64,000 bases of DNA from Pseudeuparius sepicola (GCA_963920635.1 OY987302.1:46751500-46815499); one strand, 5' to 3'; positions 1 through 14,100 are shown, counted from the first letter of the stretch. The notes: generated by a model from the sequence alone, not told the origin. Program-made: numbers and translations.

Positions 1-540
1 TGTATCCAGATGTTATGTAATTTAAGAGCAAAACTATGTTGATAATGTACAAGTTAATTAGTGCCAATATCAAGGGCATCCGTTGCTGTGAGGAGACATC
101 GTATATCTCTACCACAAACAAAAGGTCGAAGCATCGTACCAACAAGGGTGCAAATATTTGTATTAAATAATCCTAGCATAACCACAGATAACAACTAAGA
201 AAGGAATGACCTAAGATAACGATACCTATTTTATTTTTTGATAAGGCTAAGGATATATAATGGTTTGTATTTTGGGTTATTTTAATACTGTTGTCTATAA
301 GTAACAAGGATTTTAGTTATCGTTAGTTATGTTTTATGTGTAAGATCAATAAAAAGATATTTTAGTGCCCATGATACAAGTATTTTGACGTGTTAGATAG
401 CATTTCATTCAATAGATAAATGATAAATTCCATCTTAGGGTACAATACAAAATGTCAATTTAACCGATTTGATGTAACATACTTTTTTAACAGAATATTT
501 TGCTGAAACAATATTGTCGTAGCTAACAACAGATATTGCT
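1..540. other. No gene seen (left edge)
   Basis: AT-rich sequence with no recognisable exon or repeat end on either strand. The missing C-terminal CPT1 exon was looked for here and not found. Confidence 0.5.
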
Positions 541-1668
541 TAGAAAGTTGGAGTGGTTGGGAGTGAGAGGCACAAGTCTGAATTGGTTTAAGAGCTAGAT
601 ACTTAGAATAATGTCAGTAGTCCTGAAAGAGAAGTATTGTGTGGAGTTCCCCAGGGCTCAATTCTGGGTCCTACTTTATTTTTAGTTTATATTTATTGTG
701 ATGATACAGTGGTGGTAGAGCGAATTCAAATAGAGAAGTACAGGTACGTCATCAACCAGCCTGCGTGAATGTTTCTACCATAGGCGTATCAATTTTAGTC
801 ATATTCTAAGTAGATACATAAAATGAATAAAAATAAATGTTAAATATGTTTGGCTGTAAAATTTGTTTTCAATGCTTATGGTATGGATGTTTTATTTGGA
901 AGAAAATAAAGTGAGGTGTTACTAAAAAACATTTTTTGCTATGCTAATTTTATTCCAATACATTTATTATGCACTAAAAAAGTATATAAAAACTATGAAC
1001 ATTTTGTGTACACAAGCAACACATATAATATAATGTATTATAATGGTAATGGTTCTATTCCTGCGAGGTCGTCATCAAAATCTGATTGCCAGTCGTCTTC
1101 GTCAGATTCTCCCGTGTTCACTACAAATATAATAAACATTTGCAATAAGTTCCCTTGCTTGACTATGTAAAACCTTCCCTTTTATTCCTATTGCCTTCCC
1201 TGAAGACGATGTCAAAGGAGTAGCTGCCATTCCAAATAAAGCTTGTAAAAATCACCTTATTTTATAATCTTAATATGTATTCAAGAGTGTTGGCTAATGT
1301 TTACTTACGTCAGATTTAATTAACGCAAAATAGAGCTCTTAAAAGAACTGATTTTGACCACAGACACAATGAGCTACCAGCAATACACTATCACACATGA
1401 TGCACCAGGAAACAATGCCACTATCGCAATAAACTGCATCGAACGCACCTCTTCTTTTATAGTTTATGCACCCGTCGCATGACCGAGTACCCACCTATGC
1501 GGCCGACCCACCCCTTCGAAATGGACTCGCCCGGCAACCCGACGGAAATTCGTTCCCGGCGCAGGATGACGTACATGTACTTCTCTATTTGAATTCGCTC
1601 TATATGCTTCCTCTAATTTGGATAGCCTGAAAACTTATATAACTAATGATTTGCTCCAGATCAGCTGA
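541..1668 (+). pseudogene. Non-LTR reverse transcriptase relic, split by a MITE
   Basis: Readable RT pieces: RGTSLNWFKS near 565-595, then after a frameshift REVLCGVPQGSILGP and LFLVYIY followed at once by CDDTVVV (motifs of the RT palm), so the usual linker between them is deleted. Coding sense stops at the MITE 718-1600 and resumes in the same frame at 1603 with YASSNLDSLKTYITNDLL before a stop at 1666-1668. A dead fragment of a Jockey/CR1-like element. Confidence 0.8.
718..1600. mobile_element. TA-flanked MITE inserted in RT relic
   Basis: Inverted ends GAGCGAATTCAAATAG at 718 and their complement ending at 1600, about 36 bp, bounded by TA duplications (716-717, 1601-1602). Removing it and one TA restores the RT frame, which fixes the borders. 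No transposase inside; non-autonomous Tc1/mariner-type is the simplest reading. Confidence 0.8.
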
Positions 1669-1736
1669 TCAACTAATTAATAATAACCAGTATTATGACA
1701 CCCTAAACATTATATAGAAATAATGTAGGTACCTAC

Positions 1737-2169
1737 CTGATGTGTTTCGCACGCTTTCTGCAACAACCTGACTCTATCTTCTAACGAAGTTTTCCCGTCT
1801 TCCATAGCTTTCACCCACTCTTCAGATTCTACTGTGCACGGTCTAACGGTCTCGGTCCGACCCTCTCTGTACAGCCTCGTCATTGTAGCCTCATATGTCA
1901 GGCAAAACTTGCCGGCGTCTCTGTAGTAAGCCAACTGAAGGGCCATCTGGATGTAAGCATCCGGACTGAGTCCGCAGACCTTCATGAATCCTTTGCCGTA
2001 ATGGTCGTGCACGTAGATTCGAAGATCTACGTCGTCGATAAGTTTCTCCGCCAATTTGACAGATTTCTCGATGGCATTTCTGCACTCGAACCTGATTTCC
2101 CAGTTCAGTCTGATCGGTATAGGCGGGGCAATTTCTGGGTTACCAATTGTGTTTCCAGTGTCATCATAT
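1737..2169 (-). CDS. CPT1: CPT1 exon 8 (residues 494-638)
   Basis: The acceptor CTCTTCCAG abuts 2169 and the donor GTAGGT abuts 1737. Contains [64 protein letters not shown] and TETVRPCT, the carnitine/CoA-site region. It ends ACETHQ in phase 0; at least one further exon must lie left of the window, because no match to the C-terminal part is visible in 1-1736. Confidence 0.95.
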
Positions 2170-5100
2170 CTGGAAGAGCAACAGACTTTGTTAGGTTAGT
2201 TTAAGGTGGCTTATTTGTAATTTGTAAGTATATTAGTTTTGAGGTATATTTGGTGGGGATGGGAGTAAGCAAGGTTAACATTTAAGCATTTGCTAGCTGA
2301 CCATAGAATCCCTGTTATTTACAAGTTGGGCAATACAACCTCATTAGAACAGAATATGCACAACAACTTTTTTATTTTGTATTTCTCTCTAAAATCAGAA
2401 AGGTAGGTAATTTAGTCTTTACTTTCCAGTTTTTATAAAGGGAAGTAAAAAAACAGGATTTTCCTCGTTAACTCAATCCCCGCGGATATAGTTGATTTTA
2501 CAATGGATAGGGTTATCAAAAGTGGTAAGACCATAATGGAATAATTTGTGAAAAGCGGGTATTTTTGAGATTGTACTCACATGTAATCTCAAACCATTTA
2601 GTAGTACCAAAATTGCCTTGAATTTGTTCCCTTTAGTTTAATAGATTTTGGAGTTTTAATGTTAACTCCATTTATAAACACCTCTGACGTCACTGATTTG
2701 GAAATCAATCTAGTACACGTCTGACAGATCAGGGAGGTAAAACAAACCCTTTTTTGTTGGATTAAATTACATCTCTATGGACAATGGGCCCTATTATGTG
2801 AAAGTGCTGAATAGATGCTGAGTTCCTGGACACATGTATACTGTTTGCATTTTATATAACTACATATTTATTGATCTTTTATACTTTAGTTCTGTCGGAT
2901 CTGTAGCACGAATCACTGTCTCTGTAACTGACAATTTTTTTTAAATAGTTTTTTTCTTTATCGTAACTATTAAGTGGTTATTCCTTTAATTCGTAATTTT
3001 TGTACTTGGGTGTCCAGTGGTGAAAAGCTGTGAAAATGTCTTTTGAGGTTATTTTGAGCGCTGATTCATTGCAGTGATAGCTAATTGTTCCATTCCAAGC
3101 TATTAAAACTAATTACACACAAGAAAATATTAGCCCAGCTCAGGGACTCTTTAAAATAAGGGGACCCAGCATTATACTTTCCAAAGTGAGGCCTATTCAT
3201 TCCTCATTCTAATAGTATCAGTGATGCCAAGTATGTCATTTTATTGGAGAATCTATGAATATAACAGGTACTTTGATTGTTAGCAAAAATTAATAATGGT
3301 TTCCATGATTTCTAAAAATTAGACTTGACAATGTTGTGTCTACAATTACAGAATATGGCAACTGTCAAATGAAACAAATTTATAGTTGAAATTCATTAAT
3401 TGTCACATCTGAGTATCTGGAAGTTAGAAAACTTAAAAATTGTGAATTATGATGGGAAATTTTTTGCCTCCTTTAGAATCTATGGCACTGGCGTGTCGCA
3501 TAAAACCTGATGGCAGTTGGACACTGACGTATAACATAACCTTGTACCAGCCCACCTATGTGGTCTCCTTGGAGTCTACAGAAAACAAACTTCCCCTCAA
3601 GGCTTCACTTTTCCTATGTGATAGACTGTGAAATGCTGGGTCCCCTTATTTTAAAGAGGTGTAACATTGTACTGATGATTGCCAAATAGCATGAAACACG
3701 TGTATGCGGTTACCAGTCTCTCTTTTTTTTGTTTTCTAACTTTGAGTGCTTATGCCCATTATCATTTTTTCTTGTATTTACATTTACACTCAATCTTACA
3801 TCATTGTTGTCATACTAATTGTTGCCTGTCAGATAATCACAAGTATAGTTTATCTATTATAATAGTTTTTCTTTCGTCGAAGAAAAATTATAATACAAAA
3901 CTCGAGTTGTAAGCTTATTACATACTCGTGGAATTACAGCACTCGCCGCTGTGCGGCTCGTGCGCAACTTTTCCACTCATACGTAATAAGCTGTTTACAA
4001 CTCTCGCTATGTAATATACTATTTTTCATAATTTCCAAGGCATATGTGATTTTTCGAAAGTAAAATTATGTCACAAATTAGTTTCAAACCAAGCAGGGCT
4101 GATGGCTGATCCCCAGAAGCTCAAATATAAACTCGATTTTTTTTTGTTTTTTACACCTTATGTGAACTCAATCCGGGGACACACTGTAGATAAAATCCTT
4201 CATAAAATGTGGTATAAATAACTTCCCCTAACAGTTTGGCAATTTCTAGGGCCAATCTAGTTTTTAGGGTCAATCTAGATATGTGTTTAGCCCTCCCCCG
4301 CATAAGCATTCAGTTGATTCTGGGGTACTGCAAGTTTGGAGTATTGTGAGGGTGAGAATTATTATTATTATTATAGTTATGTATTAGTTTATGTAAGTGT
4401 ATAATAAAATAATGCAATGTAGTGTGAGAAGGTCTCACCTTTTGTATTTTTTTCTAAATACAATAAAGACACATTATTATTACATATTATCAAAAAAATT
4501 TCTTGTATAGGCACTCCCGAATTCACGAAAATATTCACCGACTTTGACTTGTTTGACAAAATCGTGTGAGATATTGCTTTGAAGTTGTATTACCCCACTT
4601 TAAAAACAATTACTCACAACATTAAGTCCAATTTGGATTTTTTTTGTGTATACGAAGCACTTCTAGATATTTACAAGTTAAACTCTCCTTGATTTTTTTA
4701 GTCTTACAAATACTTCATGAAAAATTAGATATTTTGTTTTGTGCCCTTATATAGTAGTTTTACTCAAGTTCTTTTGAACCGGTACCGTTATTTTCAGTTC
4801 TTGTTTCTTAAATAGAATTCGAGTTTTTCAATTGACCATTTTCATTATGACGCCACAAATCGGCGGCCATGTTTGCTGGAGGATAAACATGAGAAATTGC
4901 CTTATAACCCTGTTGTTATTTTGTGCAGTGAAAACGAGGACAAGCAAAAACTGTGAATGAGGATCAGATAATTCACCAGGTCGAAGTTGTCAAAATCCAT
5001 CGCTTTAAGCTCCTATGAATCAATACCATCAACAACGTTGCCTTCATACCTGCACTTAACATCTTCATCAAGAGACTTGTAATAGTCAGTACTTTCGATT

Positions 5101-8100
5101 TTACAGAGTGGAAAACACGAAGAACTGCACAAGTCTTAAACAAATGCAACACAATAAAATTTTTGATTCCCTATAATATCAAATCCCCAAACTTTTGAAT
5201 GCCCTTAATAGCAGCTGCCGGTAAATTGATTATTTTTCTATAGGAATATGAATCCTCTTACGTTTTAAAGTTCCTAATAGGGCTTTAATTTATCTTAGAA
5301 ATATGCAAAACATCGATTTCACATGTATTTAAGTTTGGTTGTCTTCCAAGCGAAATGGCCGACCTGTCAAAGTCACGTGTTCGAAAATGGTCAATTGGAA
5401 CTAAAGTAAGTTAACTTACAAATTGCCCATAATCAGATTTGTAATATTAATTAATTCTTTTAATATATTGACAATTGTGATTTTGTTCTCTGAGCAGAGC
5501 CTCCATAAGACAAGGGTAGTGACAGGTCATGTGTGATGTCAATATGAACATTTCGCCATCTGTCCAATTTTTGATAAGTTGGTTATAAACCCAAATCCTT
5601 TGATCCTTCAATTATTCCACTTGCTTAAAAACAATAATTTTATAATAATTTTACCATTTAGAAAAACTTTTTGTGAGCTGCAGTTGTTGAAGGTGCAATA
5701 TTTCTCTGAAAACTTTGTTTCGTGTGTCCATTTAGTAGTTTAATGCCATTTCGTCAGTGCTGTGTTTAGGTCATGTGGCTTTGGAAATGTATATTTTTAT
5801 ACTTACTTATTTAGTAGTATAGTAATATAAATGAAGGTATCTTATCATATATTTTTTTTAGTCACAGGAACTGTTAAATAAGCTCTGGCATTTTGTCAGA
5901 GTTAGTTCAGTTTCAGCTCTCAAAATTTATAAATGCCTAAAATTATCATTAAAAGAACGAAACGTGAACGTTAACTCAAAAAATATATCTAACAACTATG
6001 TTTTCTGAGCCTTCGGAGCAAAAATCTTCCTTCTTTCTCAAAGAAAGTGTGAAGTCAAAGTCATTTCACTTTGAATAAAATGTAAAGTGAAAGTCATTGT
6101 AGTGAGTAATTTACATTTTCTTTGAGAAAGGAGGAAGATTTATCCTCTGAAAGCTCAGAAAACAAAGTTGTTAAGTTATTTTTTCAGTTAACGTTCCAGG
6201 TTTCATTCTTTTAATGTTAGGTATTTTATGAATTTTCATAGTTCTGACAAAGCGCCAGAGCTTATTTAAGAGTTCCTGTGGTGAAAAATCCAGTGATATT
6301 AACACACATAGTAATATTCCTACATTTATTCTGAACAATGAAACTTGATTATGCACTTCAAGAAAAATTTCTAATTTTGATGTTGAAAGCAGAGGGAATG
6401 TTTATTTAAACATTTATTGTTCGTATATATCTTGTTATGGAATAATATATATTTTATTTATGGAATTGGACAATTAAACAAGAAGCAGTTTTTCTCCTCT
6501 CAACCTATTACTATCATATTTAGAACCTGAATCTTAATGAAGGCCTATAAAAGTGCTTCCGAGTTAAAAGATTTTTGGACACTAAAAATTATTTTCTCCA
6601 CCGCTATTATAGAAATTACATTCCACCACTCTAATTTCGGAATTATTCTGCATGGTTTTTGACCAATCAGAAGCTGTTTATGCCACATATTATAGTAAAA
6701 TCGAGCAATCCGTACGCCTGGCGTAAATAAAACCACGTGTTCAATGATGATCTGCGATTGGTCGGTAGGCTATAAAATTTCACCCGACTCTGCAACAGGG
6801 ACGTGCTCGATCGCAAAAGTGTAGATATTCGGTTTTATCTTGTTGTTTTCAGCTATTTAGACACTGCCACAAATAATTTTATCGATTTTTTGAACCATTT
6901 TAATTAAGCCAATAATTCTGAAATATTTTGATGTACACAATAATTGTAAGACTAAAATTAAATAAAGGTGGTACCTCCGTGCGGCTATGGCGGATATTTC
7001 AACGCACGTGTTCTTGTTTACGCCAGGCGTAAGAGTTGCTCGATTTTAGTATAGTGCGGTTCAATCGCTATGATTACATCTGACAAATAAAATTTCTGGC
7101 AACGCATTTGACATTTTTTTTGTGTTTACACAAACTTTTCAAGAGGCAGTGTATAGCCTATAACACGTTTGAAATGGCATATTTCACACTCAAGAACCAT
7201 TATCGTTCACATTTCACTCATGTGAAATATGGGCCATTCCATAACTCGTTATACAATGTAGTCTTAGATGGAGATGTCATCAATTCATTGTGCTGTGTAT
7301 GGTTGTTGTCGTGCTTGGAGGCTCTGCTCTGGGTAACCAACTACTCTAAATGGATGAGAGGTTTTGAGTTAATGTATGAAACCACATAAAAAAAGAACAC
7401 TGACAAAAAATTACCGTATGTTCTGAACCTCATCTAGTAACACATGCTCCCACGCATGTACTATAATCGGAGCATCGGCCCTAGAACAACAAGCGAAAGT
7501 GATACCAACACCAACACAAAAGGAAAATAGAAATAAAAAAACTGAACGCAGTAGAAATAAGAGGCTAGGGGGCCCGTCACCATGGAGCATGCTACTTCGG
7601 GAAGTACGGGTGCTAAAAAGACTGAACACATTACCGAAGTTGGTGAGATTCTGCTGTTATCACCCATTCCCAGAGGTGGGACATCACTGCTGCGTCCGCC
7701 CTATAAATATATGCCACAATGATTTGGAAGTTAAGTCAAGATCTCGGAAGAAAAAGTTAACATCAGCAAAGGGTCTGGAAATGATCTATTTGGTAAAGGT
7801 TGTAAATTGATAACTGTTATTTTTCCAATATGGCTTTTTATAATTTTACCATATCTCAAACTCAAAAATATGCAATAGGTACTTATAAGAATACACTTGG
7901 AATGGTTTCTTCAAGAAACTGTTTTTTACTTTATACATGATATCTGCGGCAATTTTAAGCCTATTCACTCTGTATACCAATCGAGAATATTTATTTATTT
8001 ATGTTAATGCAGTTATTGCATTTACTTACTGAATGGACTATAATATTACTGTATTGTTCTGATTTTTAAAAGATAAAGGATCAAATAATTTATCAGTTGT

Positions 8101-11100
8101 CATTTGTCACTAAAAATTGATAGGTAATTACATCTGCATGACTAAGCAGAATAAATAATGATATATATTTAAAGAGTTTTTATGGCAAGTTTTGCTCAAT
8201 GCAGCAATAAACATGTAACAAAAAAAGTATCATTATTACACGTGTAGTACTATGAAACGATCAAAACAATATTCAAAGATCACAGTTCGTAAACTAGTTT
8301 GTGTAGTTTTGAATATTAAATTATAATTAATAAATATATACTCATTGTCTGCTTTGTGTAACTAAATTTTTTGTCCCAAAAATCTCCGGTATATGTAGGC
8401 AACTCAAACCTACAACAACCTGGCAACAAGGATGTCTGCACTGTTCCATGTTATTCCACTAAATCTTTTTGCCAGAATAAATCTCTAGATCTACTTCACA
8501 TAAATACTCCATTGGATATACAAAATTAAAGTTTTATTCACAAAATCTGATGAAATAGAAAGCAGACTTACCACGAATGTTCTGCATTAAATCCAATTCT
8601 TCCATTATTTCCAATACACAGAGTAAATGTCTTGTCAAACCACCTGTCGTACCCCTTTCCATGCAGCAATATTTTACCATAATGATCCAATTTCGACGGA
8701 TCTTTCTAAAAGAACAAAATTAAAAGATCTGTAGCAAAATTTGCCCTTCTTTTGCTATTACCATGTCAAATTCGTAAGGGAAATCATCCAGTGCAACAAT
8801 AAATGCCGCCTTCTCAATAACATCTAAAGATGTTTTATTTATGCCTTTTGTGAAGAACATTTTTCTCACGTTTGCCCAGTGTGTCCTCTCGCCAGCAGTC
8901 AAGGCTGCAAGATGTTCTTCACCAGGTAAAGGATCAGATTCGTCATCCAAAATTTGCTGAATTTGACTGAAAACAAAAAGTTTGAAATTGTCAGTTTACT
9001 TAGCACAGCAAATCTATTCTGTAAAAATATAGAAAAATGTATGAATGTGTTTTTTAATAACTCAAAAGCTTCACACAATTTTAAAAAGTTTCTTAGAGAA
9101 AAATATTGGAGGAATATTTTTTTTGCAAGAAAAATGATAATAGCAAGCACTCGAACTGAACAAAAAAGTAGTAACTGCATACACGTGTTTCATGCTATTT
9201 GGCAATCATCGGGACGGTGTAACGTTAACGTACTGATGATTGCCAAATAGCATAAAACACGTGTATGCGGGTACTACTTTTTTGTTCATTGCCCATTATT
9301 TCTTTTTTAAAAAATTTAAAATTTAATTTTGAACAGAAACTATCTCTTGGCTTTTTTCTGTTATGGTGTCATGTAGAGCGATATATATTTTGCGTAATAA
9401 AACATATTGTTTATAAAGTAGCTAATGACCCAGCTGAATTATATGTAAAAAAGGTAATGGGTGAAGGTCAGTTACACTCCTGGGGAAAAACTTTTATTCC
9501 ATAGCCAACGTTTCGATTTATTTAAAATCTTCTTCAGGGTTCAGAAAAATCGCTTTCCCGAGTCAACAAATAATTATAAAAACAAGATACTTGTTAGATA
9601 CATTTGTGTGAGATCGAAACACAATAAATAGGTTGTTGGTAGAGGCATACAAAGTTTGAGCTGGCTGTTGTGGAGTATTAAAATGTGGTTATGGCTATGG
9701 AATAAAAGTTTTTCCCCAGGAGTGTAACTGACCTTCACCCATTACCTTTTTTACATATTGTTTATATTAATATATTATGTGTTGCTCGGCACTGAAGTTG
9801 TTTTTTTTTTTCTAACATGTGGTTTATTTGCCTCGGCCTCCAAATTCCACATTCGTTATAAAAAGTTGAACTTAAGTGCCTTCGTACACAAATAACTAGT
9901 TATTCATATCACATATAACTATTGACGATGACAACTAAGAAAAACTGTCAGGCATAGGCCATGCATTACAAAGCATATTTCTATTTTTTGTTGTTACTAC
10001 CAGTATACAATGTTACTACCAGTATACAATGACGTGCATTGCTTTCTTATTTGCATAAATTCATGAAACTATGGTAAATATTTTTGAATAAATAGTATTC
10101 AATTTTCCTTAAAATATTGCAGAAGGTACCACTAGTCATGTGCAAAATTATAAACATAAACTACTAAATGTATTACGAGAATGTAGAGCTGATTCAAAAA
10201 GTCATGAGCTGTGACCTTGTCTAAGCAATTTACCAAAATGGTGATAATCGCGCGGCACTACTAGCAAGATAAAAAAATATTGGACATCTGCCTTTATTAT
10301 TGATGTGCACAGACTGTATACTTACATTTGTATTTCACTTGGCTTCAATATCCTTCTCTTATAAATAATGACTTTGAAATATCTGCCTTTATGATACACT
10401 ACAATATGGTTGGAGTCTAAATGATGCACTATTTTATCAGTCTCGGTGCCAGGTATTCTTGTCGTGTTAAATATCCTCTCGTACTGCCATGAGCAAAGCG
10501 GCACCAAACCTTGCACCATGATTGGATCCAACTCTTGTCTGTCGACCAACCTTCTAAACGACAGCAAGGAACTTATAGTTTGTGCAGCTCTAGCAGCTTG
10601 GATTTTAGTTGGATGCAGTAGAATAGCGTCAATTCCGTAAAAATTTGAGTTTATCATCAATGGGTATCTGCCCCTGAGGTACACGTATTCCTCCCACCAA
10701 TCTGACACATAGTTTGTGGATGTCCACGATTTCAGAAACAGGTAGCTTTGTAGTTTTTTGCCAATGCCGTTTTCAAATTCTTCGGCTAGCTTTTCCATTT
10801 CCTTGTATTCTTCATCTTTTAACAGTGGCTTGACACTTCTTAAGTGCTGTAAAATAATGTATATTAAAGTAGAATCCAGCTGCCACACCATAGGGTGTTA
10901 CAAAAATAAATTAACCATTAACCACCCTAAAATAATAGGATTTTTTTAAAGGGGCGGATGGGAGCACCAGGACAATGCCCGGTGGGCCAATCATCGGCCA
11001 TCGCTGGAGAGAGTCATTGGACATTTATTGCTGTAGTCGCAGTTTTTTTTATTAATTCATAAACAGTGGACAGTGGTACAATAGAAAAGGGTAAACGAAA

Positions 11101-14100
11101 AGGAGGCGCGGAGAAAGAAAGATATAGAAATAATAAACAGATGCAGGAAGAAGTGACAAAACGTTAAAGCTTAAATGCCTTTTTTTCACCAGGCTTCGAG
11201 GGCAAAGAAAAATGTAGGCGACGTAAAAGAAAAAGAAGAAAATGTTGAAACTCTACAGTCTACAACATCCTTTACTTTCATCTGCCCAAATTTACATTTT
11301 TCTTTCTACTTCATAGTACTAATGGCCAGTTGCACCGTCGTATCTTAAATTTTAAGACAGTCTTAACTACAGTTTGTTCAGCGAATGTTCGGCCCTACGT
11401 CACAACTCCCGTCCTTGTCTTACTCATGACTATACGACGGATATCGGTCGTATATTCACGAGCCAGACAAGGACGAGACTTGTGACGTAGGGCCGAACAT
11501 TCGCTGAACAAACTGTACTTAACAAGACAAAAGGCAACCATTGTTACAATGATAATTGTTAAGTAGTTAACTTAAGACACAATGGTGCAACTGGCCACAA
11601 GTATTTTTGTTTTGTTATTTTTTGTTTTATTTCTTTCATGAGAATTATGATTTTATTTATATTTTTATAAAAAATGTATATTTTGTTTTATTAAAAAATT
11701 ACATTATCTGCATTGTTTTTTTAATTTTTATTATAATAATTAACGCTTGGGAGACAAATGCCCGGGCTGGTTAGATATAGCCCATCCGCCCCTGGTCGGC
11801 TCTACTTCAAAATACAAGGTGTCTAAGTTGAATTAAGAAAAAAAACAAAGGACCAAAAAAACAATTTTTACTGTGATTTTGCCGATTTTGTATTGCTACT
11901 GAATTTTAACTGGGCACAAAGGCAGCGCAACTTCAACATAGAGAGAGGCAGAGATTATTTCTCATGAATACTGAATAAATCAAGGCTGCCAAATTAAAAA
12001 GTCAAGTACAATATGTGTGAATAACATTAGTTTAATATTTTGGTGTCACAGCCTGCTTGAATAGATAGTAATTGTTGGCCCATTTTTACTTTTATAAAAA
12101 CAATGAAGCTTTTGTTGCAATTTGGAAAAAGAAACAATGGCTATTAAAAACTTTTCTGGAAAACACTAACCAATGATGTAATTTGAATTATTACATTTAT
12201 ATATTTTGGATCAACCTACATTTGCTTTGGCCAAAACAAAGAACGTATTTTCTAAGTAAGCAAAGATGTTTTCTAAAGAAGACAAGGAAGAAATGTGTTT
12301 GAAAATTTTGTCCAAGAAACTGTATAAGTTGGACCAACACTATATTAAAGACATGTACATAGCACTGTTCCAAGAGATCGCCGCTGGCTCTGCAGAATAT
12401 TTTATAAAATAAAAACATGCAAATGTGTCCGTTGCAAAAAAATTAATATACAAAATAAAATCAAATACTTGCTTGTTATGTTCCTTTAATTTGAAAAGTT
12501 TACATGGCATATTTCCATTTATTTTCTTCAGTGTATTCTTTATATAGTGAACCATGGGTTCGCTTTGGGGTTTAAAAAAATTATATTTTCATTCTTGCAT
12601 AAATTCCAAAATACTCTTCCAAAATATAATATCTAGAATTCTCGCTTCTTCAACAACTGGTTGCACAGATCATCCCGTAATTCCAAAATAGTGTTTATTC
12701 TTTTGCAACTCACGTAATGGTCTGTGCATACGATTTTCTTCATGTGCATGGAAATTTCATGTTGTCACAAAACAAATCTACCTATAAAAACTCTGTTAAT
12801 ATGACAAAACTACGAAATATTGACTGCAAAGAGAATTCGTTACCGTAAAAAGAATGTAAATGGTAATAAATCTGGATATTTAAAATATGAGATATTCTAA
12901 ATGTCAGAAACTGACATATCTATAACCACAGAATACCCCCTAGCGACGATACTTCAGTTAGCAATCAACAATGAAATTATGACGTTATGCTCGAGTCTTT
13001 AATAGTGTTGGTCCAGGTATTATACCTGCCTATAATAGGCAAATGAAAAAGTCAAATGTGTCAAACGCAAAATATTGCTAAGTTTTGAAGCTCTAAAACA
13101 GCCAAAGCAACTTATTTTAAATAACTGTAACTGTGGCTGTAAAGCAAATAAAAAAATTCCTATAAATTTGAAACTTCTCTCTCGTTTTATCCAAAGGATG
13201 CACTTATACCCTCATTGTGAACACTATACCTAAAATATAAGAGGGTTTCTTACAATTTAGTTGAAACAGCCATTCAAAAATCAAAACATGCTATGGTCAA
13301 GAGCGCTGGATAAATGTGAGTTCAAGGTATTGCTCCTAAATAGCTTTATCCGTGTGATTTACTAATTGTCCTACACTCACTGGGATTACTACGGTTTTCT
13401 AGGGTTTTCCGTAGTACTTGAGCGAATGCTATCCTAGTTCTATCAGGAAAAAAGTCGGCCCTAGCCGCAAATGGCAAAAAGACAAAAATAATAGTAATTG
13501 CCCCCCTCCCCCGCACAAGCATGTGGTTGCTTCTGGGGTACTCCTAGTTTGGAGTATTGTGAGGGTGAGAATTATTATTATTATTATTTTAATCTTTTAA
13601 TGATGTCGCTTTTGTTGTGCAATATTATTTGTTGCCCATTGAAATGTTGCTTTTTTTAATCTTCACATTTCTGATGCAGGCAATGGTGTGCCTGGTATAT
13701 TCAAGGTAACTTTTTGTAACACTATTTTTGATAAGCACGTAGAGATAAGTTTATTATATTCAAAATAAATAGAAACTTGCACTATGGAAAGTGTTATATT
13801 TTATTTTATTTTAAAGTATCTAGGTACTATCAGAAAAATTAGGAATTTTAACATCTTAAATTTTTATTGATACCTAGTCTATTATGTTTAAGAACAGCAT
13901 GTTAGAAGCTAGTAAGGTACTACAGCTAACTTACAAGCATGGGATTACCTGGTTAGGTAGATAGCGACAATGACTGAATATTGTTCATTTGAAATTTTCA
14001 ATTGAAATTGATTGGCAACATATTTGTATAAATCAAAAGGCCTCATTATAAACATCACTAGCATGCAGTAAAAGTATTCAACTCAACCAATTTACACAAT

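Larger units (their letters stand above)
2170..7414. other. CPT1 intron 7 (exon 7 to exon 8), repeat-filled
   Basis: About 5.2 kb of intron. Holds the foldbacks at 3147-3658, 3899-4012, 4829-5397, 5861-6283 and 6691-7053, the hammerhead-like motif at 3664-3711 and one copy of the GGGTGAGAATTATT repeat at 4291-4372. No other coding sequence recognised. Confidence 0.7.

Noticed and set aside
8546..8562. CTGATGAAATAGAAA as a further hammerhead core
   Set aside because: No stem II between the two boxes and no palindrome after GAAA; it is intron sequence next to CPT1 exon 6.
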